From the NCBI RefSeq assembly GCF_029168945.1, contig NC_083606.1, forward strand, positions 11,124,041-11,188,040: 64,000 bases of DNA. The letters run 5' to 3'. The position numbers and the translations under genes were made by a program. Shown piece after piece: positions 22,004 through 34,260 of the stretch. Position 1 is the first letter of the stretch. The number at the start of each line of letters is the position of its first letter. The notes under the pieces were generated by a model. The model searched no databases. It was given only the letters and a program-made list of their open reading frames with translations, and had not been told where the DNA came from. This DNA comes from Cannabis sativa. Taxonomy: Eukaryota; Streptophyta; Magnoliopsida; Rosales; Cannabaceae.

Positions 22004-22764
22004 GGAAAGTACCCCTTTGTCAGGTATCTATTAAGGCAAAATAGAAAAAATTAAATAATTTAAAATAATTGAAAAAACTTTAAAATTTAAATTAAACCAA
22101 TATTCTCACAAATATTTATTATGCATTTATAGTCTGTAGAAGATAAAAGACAAACCTCTCTCAAAGTTAAAGAAAAAGACAGCATAACCCAATAGAACTA
22201 AAAAATAAATCTGTCTCAAAGTTTAAAAAAAAAACAAAACAAAAAAAAATCATAAGCCAAGTATAGTATTATAGTCTCATACTTCTCAAGTCTCCCACAA
22301 ATTAAAAAGTAAACAAAAATGAAATTAAGCAGAATCGAGAAGAAAATATATTTACACTTGTAATCCACAATGATCACCAGTTCCCTATTGTCATTAGATT
22401 TTTATAATTTAAGCATATATATAATTATGATCATGAATGACAATCAAAATTATACTACATATATACTATATATACGTTAAAAATAAAAAGGAAACTATAT
22501 ATATTTATATTGAGGTCGAATATGGTGTGAATAGTATTATCATCGCCCCACCACATCCCCGCTTCGGGTGAAATTATTCCCTACCATCGCTCCATTAACC
22601 ACCAAGACGGAGATCAATCCCCACCCCAGGGGCAAGATATATGGGAAATTCCTACCCCATCAGGAGCGGGTCCCTACAATTATCCATCTCCGCAGTATAA
22701 ATTTCCATCTCTAGTCGTAACTAACTAATAAATGTATATATATATTTCTTTTTCAATTTTTTAG
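22004..22764. other. AT-rich spacer with a GC-rich repeat relic at 22510-22715
   Basis: Mostly featureless. At 22510-22715 a C- and G-rich block (GCCCCACCACATCCCCGC, GGAGCGGGTCCC) stands out from the AT-rich surroundings. It resembles the arms of an old non-autonomous DNA transposon, without boundaries I can define. Confidence 0.4.
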
Positions 22765-23100
22765 CTGCTACTACAACAATAAAACTTGTGATTAAAAGTG
22801 AAAAAACTCTGATTAAGTATAAATTATCATTCTTATATTATTACTAAAAGATCTGCAACTAAAAATATTAGCCACAAAAATTATAATTTATTGTGACTAA
22901 ATATGTGTTTGTAGTCACAATAGTCACAATAAGTGTTGTGACTAAAATTAATAAATTAGTGACAACTTATATATGTTGTATTTAAATATTATGTTTTAGT
23001 TATAAGTAATTTTTTGTTTATATTAAAAGTCATATTTAATCACAAAAAAATTATATTGTGACTAAAAAAGTGTCACGTAAAAGTAATTTTCTGTTGTAGC
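22765..23100. mobile_element. CACTA-type MITE, copy 1
   Basis: Ends GCTACTACAACA / TGTTGTAGC, with repeated TTGTGACTAAA subterminal motifs in both orientations. Homologous along its length to 26396-26699. No coding sequence. Confidence 0.65.
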
Positions 23101-23641
23101 AAACATATGTAGGTCCCTCCTCCCCTTGTATTACTATTGTATAGTACATACGTATATAAATACACCACACACACATACAGGGCCCCACAAAAAGGTGTTA
23201 ACAAGAGATATTAAACAATAAAATGAGCATCCTTAATTATATTTTAGACATATACGTAATTTGGATTCAAAGAAATTCCTTTGGCTATTCCTGATTCCTG
23301 AACAAACCCTATATATCAAAATAAAATAACAATTAAGTAAATTTTTATATACCATGACATGATAGTCATCCATGTGTACAAAACAAATATATATATTATA
23401 ATTTATATTATTGTATAAAATAGTGGCATAATATATATAGTCAAGCCAATCCAAACCAACCTACTCTCAATCTCCTTTGTTGATTGTTAAACCCTCTCTC
23501 TCATTTTTCAGTTGCCTACTATTGAACAAACTCCTCTATTCAACCTCCACGTAATCCTCTCTCTTTGATATCATATAGCTATATATATATATATATATAT
23601 AGACAATAAAATTGTTTATTGATACATATATATTAATAAAT
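23101..23641 (+). promoter_or_regulatory. Upstream region of the small gene at 23642
   Basis: Contains a CT-rich tract (CCCTCTCTCTCATTTTTCAG at 23491-23510, CTCTCTCTTTG near 23560) typical of plant 5' leaders and a (TA)n run at 23580-23600 just before the start. I cannot fix the transcription start. The MITE at 22765-23100 lies only about 540 bp upstream of the ATG. Confidence 0.35.
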
Positions 23642-23950
23642 ATGTCGATGGCTGAAATGTTATTATGTTGTGTATTTGAAGCTGGAAGCATATCATTACA
23701 TGATATGGAGATTGATCGAAGGCCTTACCATAGATATTGTGGTTGTGCTCTTCACAAGTTCAAAGGTACTAATAATAATAATAATAATGAAACTATAATA
23801 AGAAGAGTTTCACTCCCAACTGCTAATAAACCCAAAATTACTGGGTCTCAATATTGCTTGACTATGGCACCATCAAAAGATTATTTTCATTCTTCTGATC
23901 TTCTTCGTCATCAGTATCAGATCAAACCACATCATCATCATCATCCTTGA
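23642..23950 (+). CDS. Small conserved plant protein of unknown function (102 aa)
   Basis: Single exon. I chose the ATG at 23642 over an in-frame ATG ten codons upstream because the protein then begins MSMAEMLLCCVFEAG, which I recall as the start of a family of small uncharacterised plant proteins. A Cys- and Arg-rich core (RRPYHRYCGCALHKFKG, residues about 29-45) should be the conserved part. It is followed by an Asn run coded by an AAT/AAC microsatellite and a variable tail ending in five His. No signal peptide or membrane segment is evident. A 3' region with AATAAA-like signals follows to about 24190. No function can be given. Plant expression evidence would decide whether the upstream ATG is used. 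Confidence 0.7.
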   Translation: MSMAEMLLCCVFEAGSISLHDMEIDRRPYHRYCGCALHKFKGTNNNNNNETIIRRVSLPTANKPKITGSQYCLTMAPSKDYFHSSDLLRHQYQIKPHHHHHP

Positions 23951-26395
23951 AGACTGATTTTCAAGATCTATAAATATAAATATTTATGTAAGAGGTTAGT
24001 AAGGAATGGGGTACGTAGTATTTTTTTTTTCTTCACTAATTTCTCTGTTTTCTGAAAAAAAAAAGAAAGAGAAGAAGAAGAAGAAGATATACGTATTTAT
24101 ATTATATAGATGAATTCAAAAGTTGTATATGTTTGTTTCTTTTGTTTTGTGATACAATTGTAATACATTAATATACAAATATATACTAATCAAAGGATTA
24201 CATATATTTTAATTAACTATTAATGTGAGTTAGTAGTCCTTTCTTGTGATTCCATTGTGTCCAAATTATAACCCCAATTGTCCCAAATTTCTTTTGTTTA
24301 TTAATTCTCGAAATTGGTGTCCTGGGATTATGCACAACAAACAGTATATATGGATATAAAAATAAATAAATAAATAAATATATAAGAGCTTTCATAAAAT
24401 ATAGTTGAAATAACTCATTGATTTGTTTTCAAAGCAACCAAGACCATTAGTATAGTATTTTTCTCAGAAAAAAAAAAGACCATTAGTATGTATTCTCTCT
24501 CTCTCCCTCTCTCTTCTTTTTTTTTAATCAGCAAAAAAAAAAAAAAAATATGTTCTACCAATAAGTGTACTCATTTTGATGGCATGTTATCATGAAATCT
24601 TTCTTTTCACTTTCTTTTCTCCTATTTTTATTACTTAAAAATGCATGGTTAGCTATCCCACACAATGTTCTTTGTTCCCTTTCTCTTCTCTTGCTGTATT
24701 CTCTCCTACCAACCAACCATATATTTTCCATTGGATTTTGATATTAAAGGCTATGATTAATTTAAGTATAAATATTTATATATGGACTCTTATTTAGCAT
24801 GTATACTATAAACTAGAGATGTCATGGATTATGTTGTAATTGTATGTATTAGTATCTTAACAGATTTACAATTTACAAACCGTGAAATAAGGAAAGATCA
24901 TGACTAAATACAATTGTACTAATATTCACATGAGGTTATATAGTTGTGGTTAACTATATTTCTATTAACTAAGAGACCACATTTTACAAAAATGGAATAC
25001 TATCTTGTATCTACCTCCAACAAATGAAACAATGATTGAAGAAAGAAAGTAGAAGAAGGGTATACGAGAGAATATATCTTTTTTCTTTTTAAATGTATTA
25101 AACATTAATTGAATACAACTGGTAATATAGAATTAGAATTGAATTAAATTTAAATATGAATTAGAATTATAATGGTATAGAAAGTATTTGATTGAAAATG
25201 AAAACACTTTTAACCAAATATACCCAAAGGGAAGTTCCCCATTCTAATGTCTTTTTGGCTAAAATGTGAAAGTAGTACAGAAACTCTTAATCTTGGGAAA
25301 CTTATAAAAATACTGAAATTTGAGTTAATTTTTACAAAAATACTGTTACACGGAAAAGTTTTCAAAAATACTATGTTTTTATAAAATACCAGTAGAACAC
25401 AAAATAGAACAACTCAAAACAACAGTTAAACAACTAAAAAACACCAGTGAAAACTTAACACAATATACTGCAGTATGAAACTTATAAAAAAACTCAGTAA
25501 AAAAATAAAAAAAAATACCGCCTGACAGTATTTTTGTAAAAAAAATGGCAAAATTAGTATACCATGTAAATCTCCCTTTTATTATCCCAGCAGCATCTAC
25601 GTAGTTTATAGACAAAATTACACTCTATACCCTTTTTATATAGTATTCTTCTATTTTAAATCTCTTTTTTAAAGTTTATCTTTTTTACCTCTTTTTTTAA
25701 ATATTGTACCAATTTTGTCTTTGTCACTTCAAGATACTCTCCATGCGACTCTCTTATGTCAGGGTATTTTAGATACAATACATATAAAAAGAGGTATATT
25801 TCAATTAAATATAAAATTAGAGACAAATTTGATTAATTGATTAATAAAAGTGATATTTTTCAACTTATCGCTAGTTTATACCCTGCAAATGAAATTACAA
25901 AAGTCATAATAGCCTGCCCATTTGGTTCCCATTCCTTATATCATTTTTAGTTTGGGCCTTTCATAGGCTGGCCTTTTGTATTGCTAGAGCCCGATTTAGA
26001 TTGGTCTTGGTCATTCTTTATAGAGCTAGAGCTCGAGTTAACTTTTTTTTATGACATAAAAAATAAGGGGTTTTTCATAAATATTAAAAAAATAATAAAG
26101 TTTATATTTATATGGTAGAAATGAATAATGTAAAAAAATAAATATAGGAATAATAAAAAAAAAATAATCAAAATATGAGAAAATGAATAAAATATCATAC
26201 ATAAAGTTGGTAAAATTTATAATAATTATCGTCGGAAAAATTACGGGAGCAGACATTGGTGTTAGAAAAGTCATTGGTGTTGGAAAGGTCATCAGAAGAG
26301 TCACCAGTGCTGAAAAAGTCGTCGAAAATTGTCGGAAAAGTCATCAGAATTATCATCGTCATCAGAAAAGTCAATACGAAATTTTTTACTTTTAG
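23951..26395. other. Intergenic region, AT-rich
   Basis: Starts with the 3' flank of the small gene, including a (GAA)n tract near 24070. A CT microsatellite lies near 24495. Around 25330-25550, ACAAAAATACTGT occurs in both orientations, possibly an eroded MITE. Around 26260-26370, imperfect repeats of GTCATCAGAA occur. I see no gene. Confidence 0.45.
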
Positions 26396-26699
26396 ACACA
26401 ACAAAACTTGTAGCTAAAAGTAAAATAGTTGTGACTAATAACAAATCACTATTCTTATGTTGTAACTAAAAAATTCGTAACTAAAAGTATTAGTTACAAA
26501 AATCACAAATTATTGTGACTAAATGTGTTTTTGGTCATAATACTTGTTGTGACTAAAACTAAATTAATGACAACTTGTGTCTAAATATTATGTTTTAGTC
26601 ACAAGTAACTTTTTGTTGTGACTAAAAATCATATTTAGTCACAAAAAAATTTATATTGTGACTAAAGTTATCACTAAAAGTAGCTATTTTTTGTAGTGA
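26396..26699. mobile_element. CACTA-type MITE, copy 2
   Basis: Same family and same orientation as 22765-23100. The right end reads TTTTTTGTAGTG, the inverse of CACTACAAAAAA, a clear CACTA terminus. Internal TTGTGACTAAA and TTTAGTCACAA repeats alternate. Confidence 0.7.
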
Positions 26700-27861
26700 G
26701 TCACCAGAGTTAGATGTCTCAGTTATAAATTAAAGTAGAACAATTTCTATAACATAATGAATAAAAATAAATAACCCAACCCAGTTATAATAAAAATAGA
26801 TCTGTTTCTATAACAATGTTATAATGAATAAAAATAAATAACATGAAATGACACAAACTAATTATTATTAAAATAAAACTAGTTTTATATCATAATGAAT
26901 AAAAATAAGTAACACGCAATAACTCAAATCGGTTACACAATTAAAAAATAAAGAGAAAATCAGTTCTTAAAATACTGAAACATAAATTAAAAACAAAACT
27001 AGTTTCACAACAAAATAAGTAAAAAACGAATAACACATGATACCTCATAAATTTTTTTTGTTGTTTTGATGATGTTTTGTTGCTATTTTCCTGTTACTTT
27101 TATATAGTTTTCTTGTTGTTTGTTGGTTGTTTTAAAATGACACTAAAAAATGTAAAAAAAAAAAAAAAAATTGAACGTAAAAATGTAATTTTTTTTACAA
27201 AAAAAAGTGTATTATGTAATTATCCCTAATTTTTTTGGACTACTAATTAAAGATAATGTTATTTAGAGTAGTTGTAAAAATTCGGTATTATAGGATTTTT
27301 ATAGTAGACTCTCTTAAATGGTTGTTTAAGAAGACTCTTATTTGTTTTAGCATCCAATAAAATTTTTTAGTCTAATTTTTTTATAGTAGAATATGTTGTA
27401 GCTATTTAAAAACACTTATAAATTTTTAAATTTTTTTAAATAATTTACAATACTAAAAATAAAGTCTAAACAATTACTTATCACGTATATAAAAAAAATA
27501 ATTACGCATAAAACATAATATGTAAATCTCATTTTTGATATTATAAATACAATCAATACCACCATAAAAAACAAAATTAGACTTAAAAACTCACCTAAAT
27601 TGTCCCACCTCAAATTTGCTCATAGCTTCTGTACGGGTAATACGACTAGTCGTAATGTAGGCATTCATAGAAGAGATCATTTGATATGCACATCTGTAGT
27701 TCGACCGACTCAAATGGGTCCCACAACCCAACTCTGTGGCCACCAACGTCCAATAGCATTTGCCCCTCTATGCAATTTGGCCATATCCACACCAACAACA
27801 ACAACCAAACTCCCCCCCCAAACTACCATGCTCCCTTCCTCCATCCGACCCTTCTCACCTC
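26700..27861. other. Intergenic region upstream of CYP28
   Basis: 26700-27590 is AT-rich with no gene. 27600-27861 is markedly richer in C and probably forms the promoter and 5' leader of the cyclophilin gene (C-rich CCCCCCCC at about 27812). An out-of-frame ATG at 27828 would act as an upstream start if transcribed. Confidence 0.45.
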
Positions 27862-29363
27862 ATGGGCTTCTCAATCACCTCACCCCCGCCCACCCACATT
27901 ATCTCCCAACACCGCCCCCACCACCACCACCCACGACCCGACCCTAAACACCTCCCTCTCAATTTGACCCGCCGCTCTCTCCTCCTATCCACAACCACTT
28001 CTCTCTCCATCTCCATTCCCACCACAGCAACCTCTGCTCCTACTCCTTCTCCTCTGCCTCCCTCTCCGCCGGACACCACTGTCACTGACCGGGTTTTTAT
28101 GGACTTCAGCCTCTGCCCTAACTATTTCCGACCCGAAAGAACATTTGCTGATGACATCACCTCACTCTGCTCCGAATCCGTTCTTCTTGGTCGGGTCGTT
28201 CTCGGCCTCTACGGCCGGCTCGTCCCTCTTACCGTCGCTCATTTCAAATCATTGTGCACCAATACGACCTCTTCTTCTAGTTACAAGGGTACTTTGGTCC
28301 ACAAGGTTTTCCCTGGTCAGTTTCTCCTCGCCGGCCGCCAAGGTGATAAGCCCGGCGAAGTTCGTCGTCCCAAGGGTTTGGCTCGAAACGTCGAGACTGT
28401 GGACTCCAAATCTTTCGCTCTGACGCACTCCAAACCTGGCCTGCTCTCGCTTTGTCTCTCCGAAAACGACGACGATGAGGATATTAAGCTCGACCCAGAA
28501 TACCGAAATGTCGAGTTCTTGATCACCACCGGTCCTGGACCTTGCCCAGAGCTTGATAACAAGAACATTGTATTCGGTTCGGTACTTGAAGGTAGGTTTC
28601 AGACGAATTATTTTTCTGGTAGTTGAATTTTGTGTGCATTTAAACTGATTTCGATGTGTTCTTATGGTGTAAATGGGTTTGGGAATTGATTGGAAAAACA
28701 GGGTCAGTAGGTTATTGGGTTTGAGTTGGATTTGGATAAGGGTCTCATGGATTCTGTACTTGAAGTTCAGATTAAGAAGAATTGGCATTTGGGTTTAATG
28801 ACAGTTACTCTTTTGTAATGTATGATATGGTGAAAATGGATTTGGGTCTGAGTTGAATAAGTCTGAATTACAAGACAAGAACATCTTCTTCCATAGCCAA
28901 AATTAGCTTTTTCGATGGTTGACTTGACAGTTGACAGTTTTATAAGTATTGTTCAAAAAATTTCTCTAATCTTTTATGTCCAATTAAAGTTTGATTCGGC
29001 AAGAACATGTTCTTCCTTAGCCAAAATGAGTCTTATAGGTATTTGACTTATCAGTTTTATGCATTATTCTAAAATTTCTCTTAGTCCTTTATGTTCAATT
29101 ATTGTGAAATGATATTGGGTTTGAGTTTGATTTGGCACTTGGATTATGCAGGTTTGGATGTGGTGACAGCCATTGCTGCCATACCAACTTACAGACCAGC
29201 TGAAAGGATTAAGCAATTCAACGATTTGGCTGAGTTTTTCGGGGACGAAAGAGCTCAGAATGCTCGTTCGAGCTGGAACAGACCTCTTAAGACTATTTTT
29301 ATCAGTGATTGTGGAGAAGTCAAAGTGACAAAGCCTTCACTTTCTCCTCCTAGTCTACCTTAA
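27862..29363 (+). CDS. CYP28: Peptidyl-prolyl cis-trans isomerase, chloroplast cyclophilin CYP28
   Basis: Two exons, 27862-28591 and 29152-29363, joined by a GT...AG intron (GAAG|GTAGG ... TGCAG|GTTTG) that keeps frame; 313 residues. It matches my memory of Arabidopsis CYP28 along its length: VTDRVF(M)DFSLCP, LGRVVLGLYGR, SLCLSENDDDEDI, DPEYRNVEFLITTGPGP, EFFGDERAQNARSSWNRPLK. The N-terminus is Ser/Thr/Pro-rich like a transit peptide. At residues 37-38 a twin-Arg before a hydrophobic Leu/Ser stretch suggests Tat-dependent delivery to the thylakoid lumen. In the active-site region the usual FHRV...QGGD reads VHKVFPGQFLLAGRQGD (residues 146 on), so the catalytic Arg is Lys and proline isomerase activity may be weak or absent. 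The start is the first in-frame ATG. Reading frame is intact, so the gene is probably functional. Confidence 0.93.
28592..29151 (+). other. CYP28: Intron of CYP28
   Basis: 560-bp GT...AG intron. It contains two similar segments (TAGCCAAAATTAGCT near 28897 and TAGCCAAAATGAGTC near 29018, each followed by TTGACTT(G/A) and GTTTTAT), a local duplication of roughly 120 bp. Confidence 0.8.
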
Positions 29364-30475
29364 CACCATTACACCAACCAAATCATTCATTATTATTTCA
29401 AATTTCCCATGGTGGTAACAATGCTTCTTTCCTTTGTCCATATTTTTATTGTTTTGTATATCTTTCTTGAGAAAAGGATTTTGTTCTACTGAGTTTAATG
29501 CATGAAGAAATGAAAGAAAAATATAAACCAGAGTTCAATACTATAATTACTGTGGGTATCTGATTATATGGTTACGTGTATGTATGTGTCTACATGCTTT
29601 TAGAATTAAAATTTAAGAGAAAATGAAGTGAATAGATTAATGTCTGAGTTAATTTGGTCGACAAAACATATATAACATGAAAATTTACTAAGTTATAAAA
29701 TTGACTTAAAATTTTGACTAAATAAACAATTAACAAAACAAACATCAACATCATGCTCAAGTAATTTTTTTAATGCACTGATTGTTAGAAAGCAAGATTA
29801 ACGGTAACTCTCATTTATTGTTATGAAGGATATATTGTTAACCGTACAAGAAGTTGTATCAGTATCAAATCTTTGTCAGATTTATCTGCAAAATCATAAG
29901 CAAAGGCTCTAAACTTCAAAGCTATATTGTAGTACAAGGCTACTAGAAATGACAAACAGTGAATCCTCTTTTCTCTCTCCTCTCTTCTTTTTAACCTTAA
30001 AATTCTAGGAATTTTAGTTGTTCTCTTAGCTGGGTCACCAAGAGGATGATGCTTTTGGCACATGAGGTGGAGATGCTTGCATACTGGTTCAGGGTTTCCT
30101 AAATTTTTGAGTTTGGTACGATAAAAATTCAGTAATGGGAATTGATCGTGCCAAACTCAAATATAAATATAAGTAGTTTGACCACAAATTACCCTATAAA
30201 TACTGGTGTTTAGCACTCTGTCCTTTGAACTTTTGTTTTGTATTTTGTTTGGGTTATCCTTAGCTTGTTTGTTTATAGAGTGTTGTCAAGACAATTTGGA
30301 GCACCATTACTTGTTACTTATTTGCAAATCTCACGAAGGTGAGCTTCCAATTTATGTCCTTTGTTGCTATGTCATGGCCCTCATATCTTTCTTGTAAAGT
30401 TCCTTTCTAGGAGGTCTTTAGTTATAGCTTTTGTTGCTCCTTCAATATAATCGATGCGGTTTGCCATTTGTATGG
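29364..30475. other. 3' flank of CYP28 and intergenic sequence
   Basis: A likely polyadenylation area lies within about 150 bp after the stop. Beyond it I find no gene; the frames at 29821-30063 and 30206-30397 carry no protein signature. Confidence 0.5.
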
Positions 30476-30483
30476 TCATATTT

Positions 30484-31389
30484 AGGGCTGTTCATCCGAT
30501 CCAATCCGCACTTTTTTGGTCAAACAACATCCAATCCGCACTAAGTGCGGATTTCATTTTTTTGGATCCAATCCAATCCGCACAATAGCTCAAATCCAAT
30601 CCAATCCAATCCGCAAAAGTGCGGATTGGATCGGTTACTTTGGATTGGTTACTTTTTAATATTAAATTATTTAATATTTATAAAAAAAAAATATATATTT
30701 TTTTTCACATAACTAGCAACAAAATAAAACAAACTATAGTTATTTTATGTCTCCAACAACACATTAAATAAATAAAATAACACATAACAAATTCAAAAGA
30801 AGAAAAAAAATTGTGTATATAAAAAGAATATTTAATTTTATTTTAAATTGTATGTAGAAAAAAAATATATTAATATTAAATTATTTAATATTTTATTTTT
30901 TTTCACATAACTAGCAACAAAATAAAATAAACTATAGTTATTTTATGTCTTTAACAACACATTAAATAAATAAAATAACAAATAACAAATTCAAAAGAAG
31001 AAAAAAAAATTATATATATAAAAAAAAATATTTAATTTATTTTAAATTGTATGTAGAAAAAAAATATATAAGAATATAATATACATTTTATCTATTAAGT
31101 TTTGCAATATAATTGTATTATATGTATTAGACTTTTTAATTATTATTTTATTTACATTAAAATGTTATTTGTATATATAATTTTTTTAATTTTGTTATAA
31201 ATATGTGTGGATTGGATTGGATCGGTTACTTTTACATGTCAATCAACATCCAATCCGCACAAGTGCGGATTTTGAATTTTCCAATCCAATCCAATCCGCA
31301 CAAGTGCGGATATCCGCATTTTGCGGATTGGATTGGATTGGATCGTGCGGATTGGATTGGATCGGCTATTTTATGAACACCCCTAGGAC
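30484..31389. mobile_element. Non-autonomous hAT-like element (906 bp)
   Basis: Flanked by an exact 8-bp direct repeat TCATATTT (30476-30483 and 31390-31397), the hAT target length. Ends carry AGGGCTGTTCAT and, inverted, ATGAACACCCCT, so the right end has five extra bases (AGGAC). Both arms are packed with CCAATCCGCA / TGCGGATTGG repeats forming large inverted structures. The AT-rich centre contains a tandem duplication of about 215 bp (30657-30870 and 30871-31080). No coding sequence. Confidence 0.75.
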
Positions 31390-31397
31390 TCATATTT

Positions 31398-33299
31398 ATA
31401 TGAGTTTGTGTGGTTTTGTTGTAAAATTTTGTTTCGTTTAACTTTGAATGAATAAATGCACTTTCTTTCAAAGAAAAAAAAATAACAAATAATGTGCTTT
31501 TGAAGTGAAAAGTTAAAAAAGTATCTATCTTCTGTATAGTTATTTGTATAAATAAATAAATATATGTTCTAAGCTTAAGGATGGACCCATATAAACAGAA
31601 CTTCCATTAAAATTATACCATATAAGTTTAATTTTACATTGTCATTACCAAGATCTCAAACACCAATAACAATAGTGCGTGTCCTTAATCATTTAGTATT
31701 ATTGGAATAAACTTTCCCACCCCCATGAGAAAGTCTTTATCAAAGAGAACTCGTGCTATCGAAAAAGACCTCGTGGTATTAGAAAAAATGAGGACCTTGC
31801 GGTGTCTCGCAGTATCAAAAAGGCACCTCGCAATATTTAGTAAAATCACGATTTCAATATAAAAGGTGCGAGCACACACCAATCAACAGAAATAACAGTC
31901 AAGTATATTCAAGTGTTCATTAAAATAAACATTATATTTATTTTATAATTGATGTAATCAATATAATTAATAGACCTATCATTATTTACAGCGGCCTCAT
32001 AATGACCACAATTTGTAACCACAGTCTACTACCTATAAGTAGGTGAATCCTCCTTCGTTCAAAGGGGACTAAGTTGATCTGAATAATAAAAATACAGAGC
32101 ATGAGATTGCTTTCAACAGTGGACTAGACAGGCTGAGTCCTGTTGAACCACTATATTTTTATGTTTTTTTTATATATTATTTACATACTAGCATATAACT
32201 ATATACTATATTCTTTGAGTATTCGCATGGTGTTGTCTAGTTTTCTTTGACAACATTTAGTGCTACAAGGAGGGTAGTATTCTAACAATATTCTCATAAT
32301 TTTTGGAGGAGAATCATGGTGGCGTACCAAATAATATACACAAAATCACCTATGTTCAATCAGACACAAGCAAATAAAAATATGTGAGCAATTTTTCAGC
32401 CCCCATGTACTTAAAGACCATCCGAAAACAAGCACAAATCTTCTCCATTCCCAAAGCTATTCAAATAAACACAAAATTTTACAAATTAAAATTCACATCG
32501 ACACAGTTGTGTATACAACATCCATTTAAGCAATCTAATCGAGCCCCTGTCTAAAAAAAAGAAAAAAAAAATCCATTTTTAGCAAGAAGAAAATATCGAA
32601 ATATACAATATATTTAGTGAAGAAAGAACGACTCCGCTAACTTAGACTTTGGAGCAGCCCAAAACTCGAGGATGCTCAGGTCTTGGAGCCGCTCAGGTCT
32701 TAGAGCACGCCGAGTTTTATTGCTCTATCCTTGAAGCTGCCCAAATTTGGTGGACACTCGAATTTTGGAGTCCCTTAGGCATCGAGGTATCTCGACATTC
32801 AACTTTCTTCAAATATTAACGACAACAAGAAGAGTCATTATTGCAAGAATACCAGGGGCAGAATCAAACCATGAGAAGATGGAAGATTGTCACACAATCT
32901 CAAATATATAAAAAAAAAATTGAGAGTCACAATACCTTGAAGGATCTCAAAGGTCGCATGAAAATTAGGATAGATGTAAACTGTAGGATCAATGGATGCT
33001 TAAATACTCGCACTACTATTAATGGACAAGAGATTTATTACAGTCCGAACAATAAGGGCCTTTGTATAAATTTGGTGGACTCAACGAGAAAAATAACAGG
33101 AGGCCACATAAAAAAAAAAAAGAAACCCTGTATTATTCTCCCATTACAGAGAAGTCTCGATACAAAGATTAGTGTATGACGGTGTAAAACCAAAGCCAAC
33201 GCCACACGAGGAAAATGCAGCAGTGAAAATGAAAGAACGGGCACCATGAAGCAGCAATGAGAATACTTAACGAAAAGAAAATAAAACGCTGCCATCTAC
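31398..33299 (+). other. Possible gypsy LTR/leader relic and unassigned sequence
   Basis: A TATAAAAGG box at 31858-31867 is followed by leader-like sequence ending near 32310. There, CATTTAGTGCTACAAGGAGG resembles a motif I associate with gypsy leader/gag starts. No LTR boundaries or protein could be fixed. 32310-33299 holds nothing I recognise apart from small GC-richer stretches near 32640-32780 (repeated CTCAGGTCTT). Confidence 0.3.
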
Positions 33300-33885
33300 C
33301 TAATTTATGCTCTCCTCGCGGGAGAAAAAATATTGATTGGAGAATTTCAAGCAACACCTCTATGTTTCAAATCGAAACGACAATGATGAAAGATCAAACT
33401 CACTTGAGTTTCTTGATCAATGATAGCTCCATGGATCTCAGCTTCCTAGAAATAACTAGCCATCGAGAGTAGGTGTTCACAAACATTCTAATGAGGTTTT
33501 ATCCGTGCATTGATGAACTTCTTGGTCGAATCAAAACAAGCTTGATCCGACGCCTTCCCAAATAGTTCAGTTAACTAGTTCATGATCTCAACAGTTGTGA
33601 GAGTGTTGGCGAACCTTATTTTTAAGGTATCAACCATGCTAGACAGCATAAAGAAACAAACTTTGTTGTTAGCATTCTGCCAATGCTCAAACTTTTTTCT
33701 CATTGTCTTGGTTGCATTCTCACCCAATTGCTCAAGAGCTTCCTCAGTTAACACAAACAGTGAATTCTCATCTATGAGAGCAATATTAATGTTCTCTTTC
33801 CATTTGACAAAGTTAGCTCTAGAGAGCTTGTTGTCAGTCAACAGTGACACAATTGGGTTGTTCATAGTCATATTGAAAACTACAA
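33300..33885 (-). pseudogene. Copia gag fragment (UBN2 type)
   Basis: Minus-strand reading begins MTMNNPIVSLLTDNKL and continues with NFVKWKENINIAL and FVLTEE, the N-terminus of a UBN2-type copia gag. After an in-frame stop at about 33572, homology continues: ELFGKAS, AEIHGAIIDQETQVSLI, to about 33310. The matrix-like start is well preserved, but there is no zinc knuckle or pol. It sits directly after a leader block (33900-34260) that resembles the leader of the large element at 34751, so both may belong to one family. Confidence 0.8.
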
Positions 33886-33899
33886 ATATCAATAAATAG

Positions 33900-34260
33900 A
33901 AATCAATATAGGTTTAATACAAATTCATACACATATTTGAAAATTAGTAAACTTTTAGTAAATAACAAGAACATGTAAAAATATAAAACAAACACATCTA
34001 CAAAATTTCGAAGGTTTTCAACTAGATGATATATAGTGTCTCGGTAGGCGAGAGTCAAAGATATCATTAGTTTAATAGAGTTGTCAGCTCATCTAAAATG
34101 GATACTATTTTAGCAATCTTTTACTCGATCAAAATAAAAATCTAATGTTGTCCCGGTAGCCGAGAGTCAAGATTATTCTTATTTTATGAGCTTTTACCAT
34201 TGTTTCATATTTGTAAATTTAATTCTACTTAGTCACCATAGGGATGAGTCTAATAAAATT
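33900..34260 (-). repeat. Copia leader block, related to 40070-40300
   Basis: On the minus strand the phrases TTGACTCTCGGCTACCGGGA and TTTAGATGAGCTGACAACTC match TTGACTCTCGCCTAAACGGG and TTTAGATGAGCTGATAACTC on the plus strand at 40118-40220. A second TTTGACTCTCGCC follows in both. This is shared untranslated leader sequence upstream of gag. Confidence 0.75.

Noticed and set aside
27760..27861. Longer N-terminus for CYP28 upstream of 27862
   Set aside because: The upstream in-frame stretch has no ATG, only a TTG, so the first in-frame ATG at 27862 is used.
28249..28788. 179-aa minus frame over CYP28 exon 1
   Set aside because: Antisense shadow of a real exon.
31232..31471. 79-aa frame in the hAT-like element
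   Set aside because: Product of the repeated TGCGGATTGG units.
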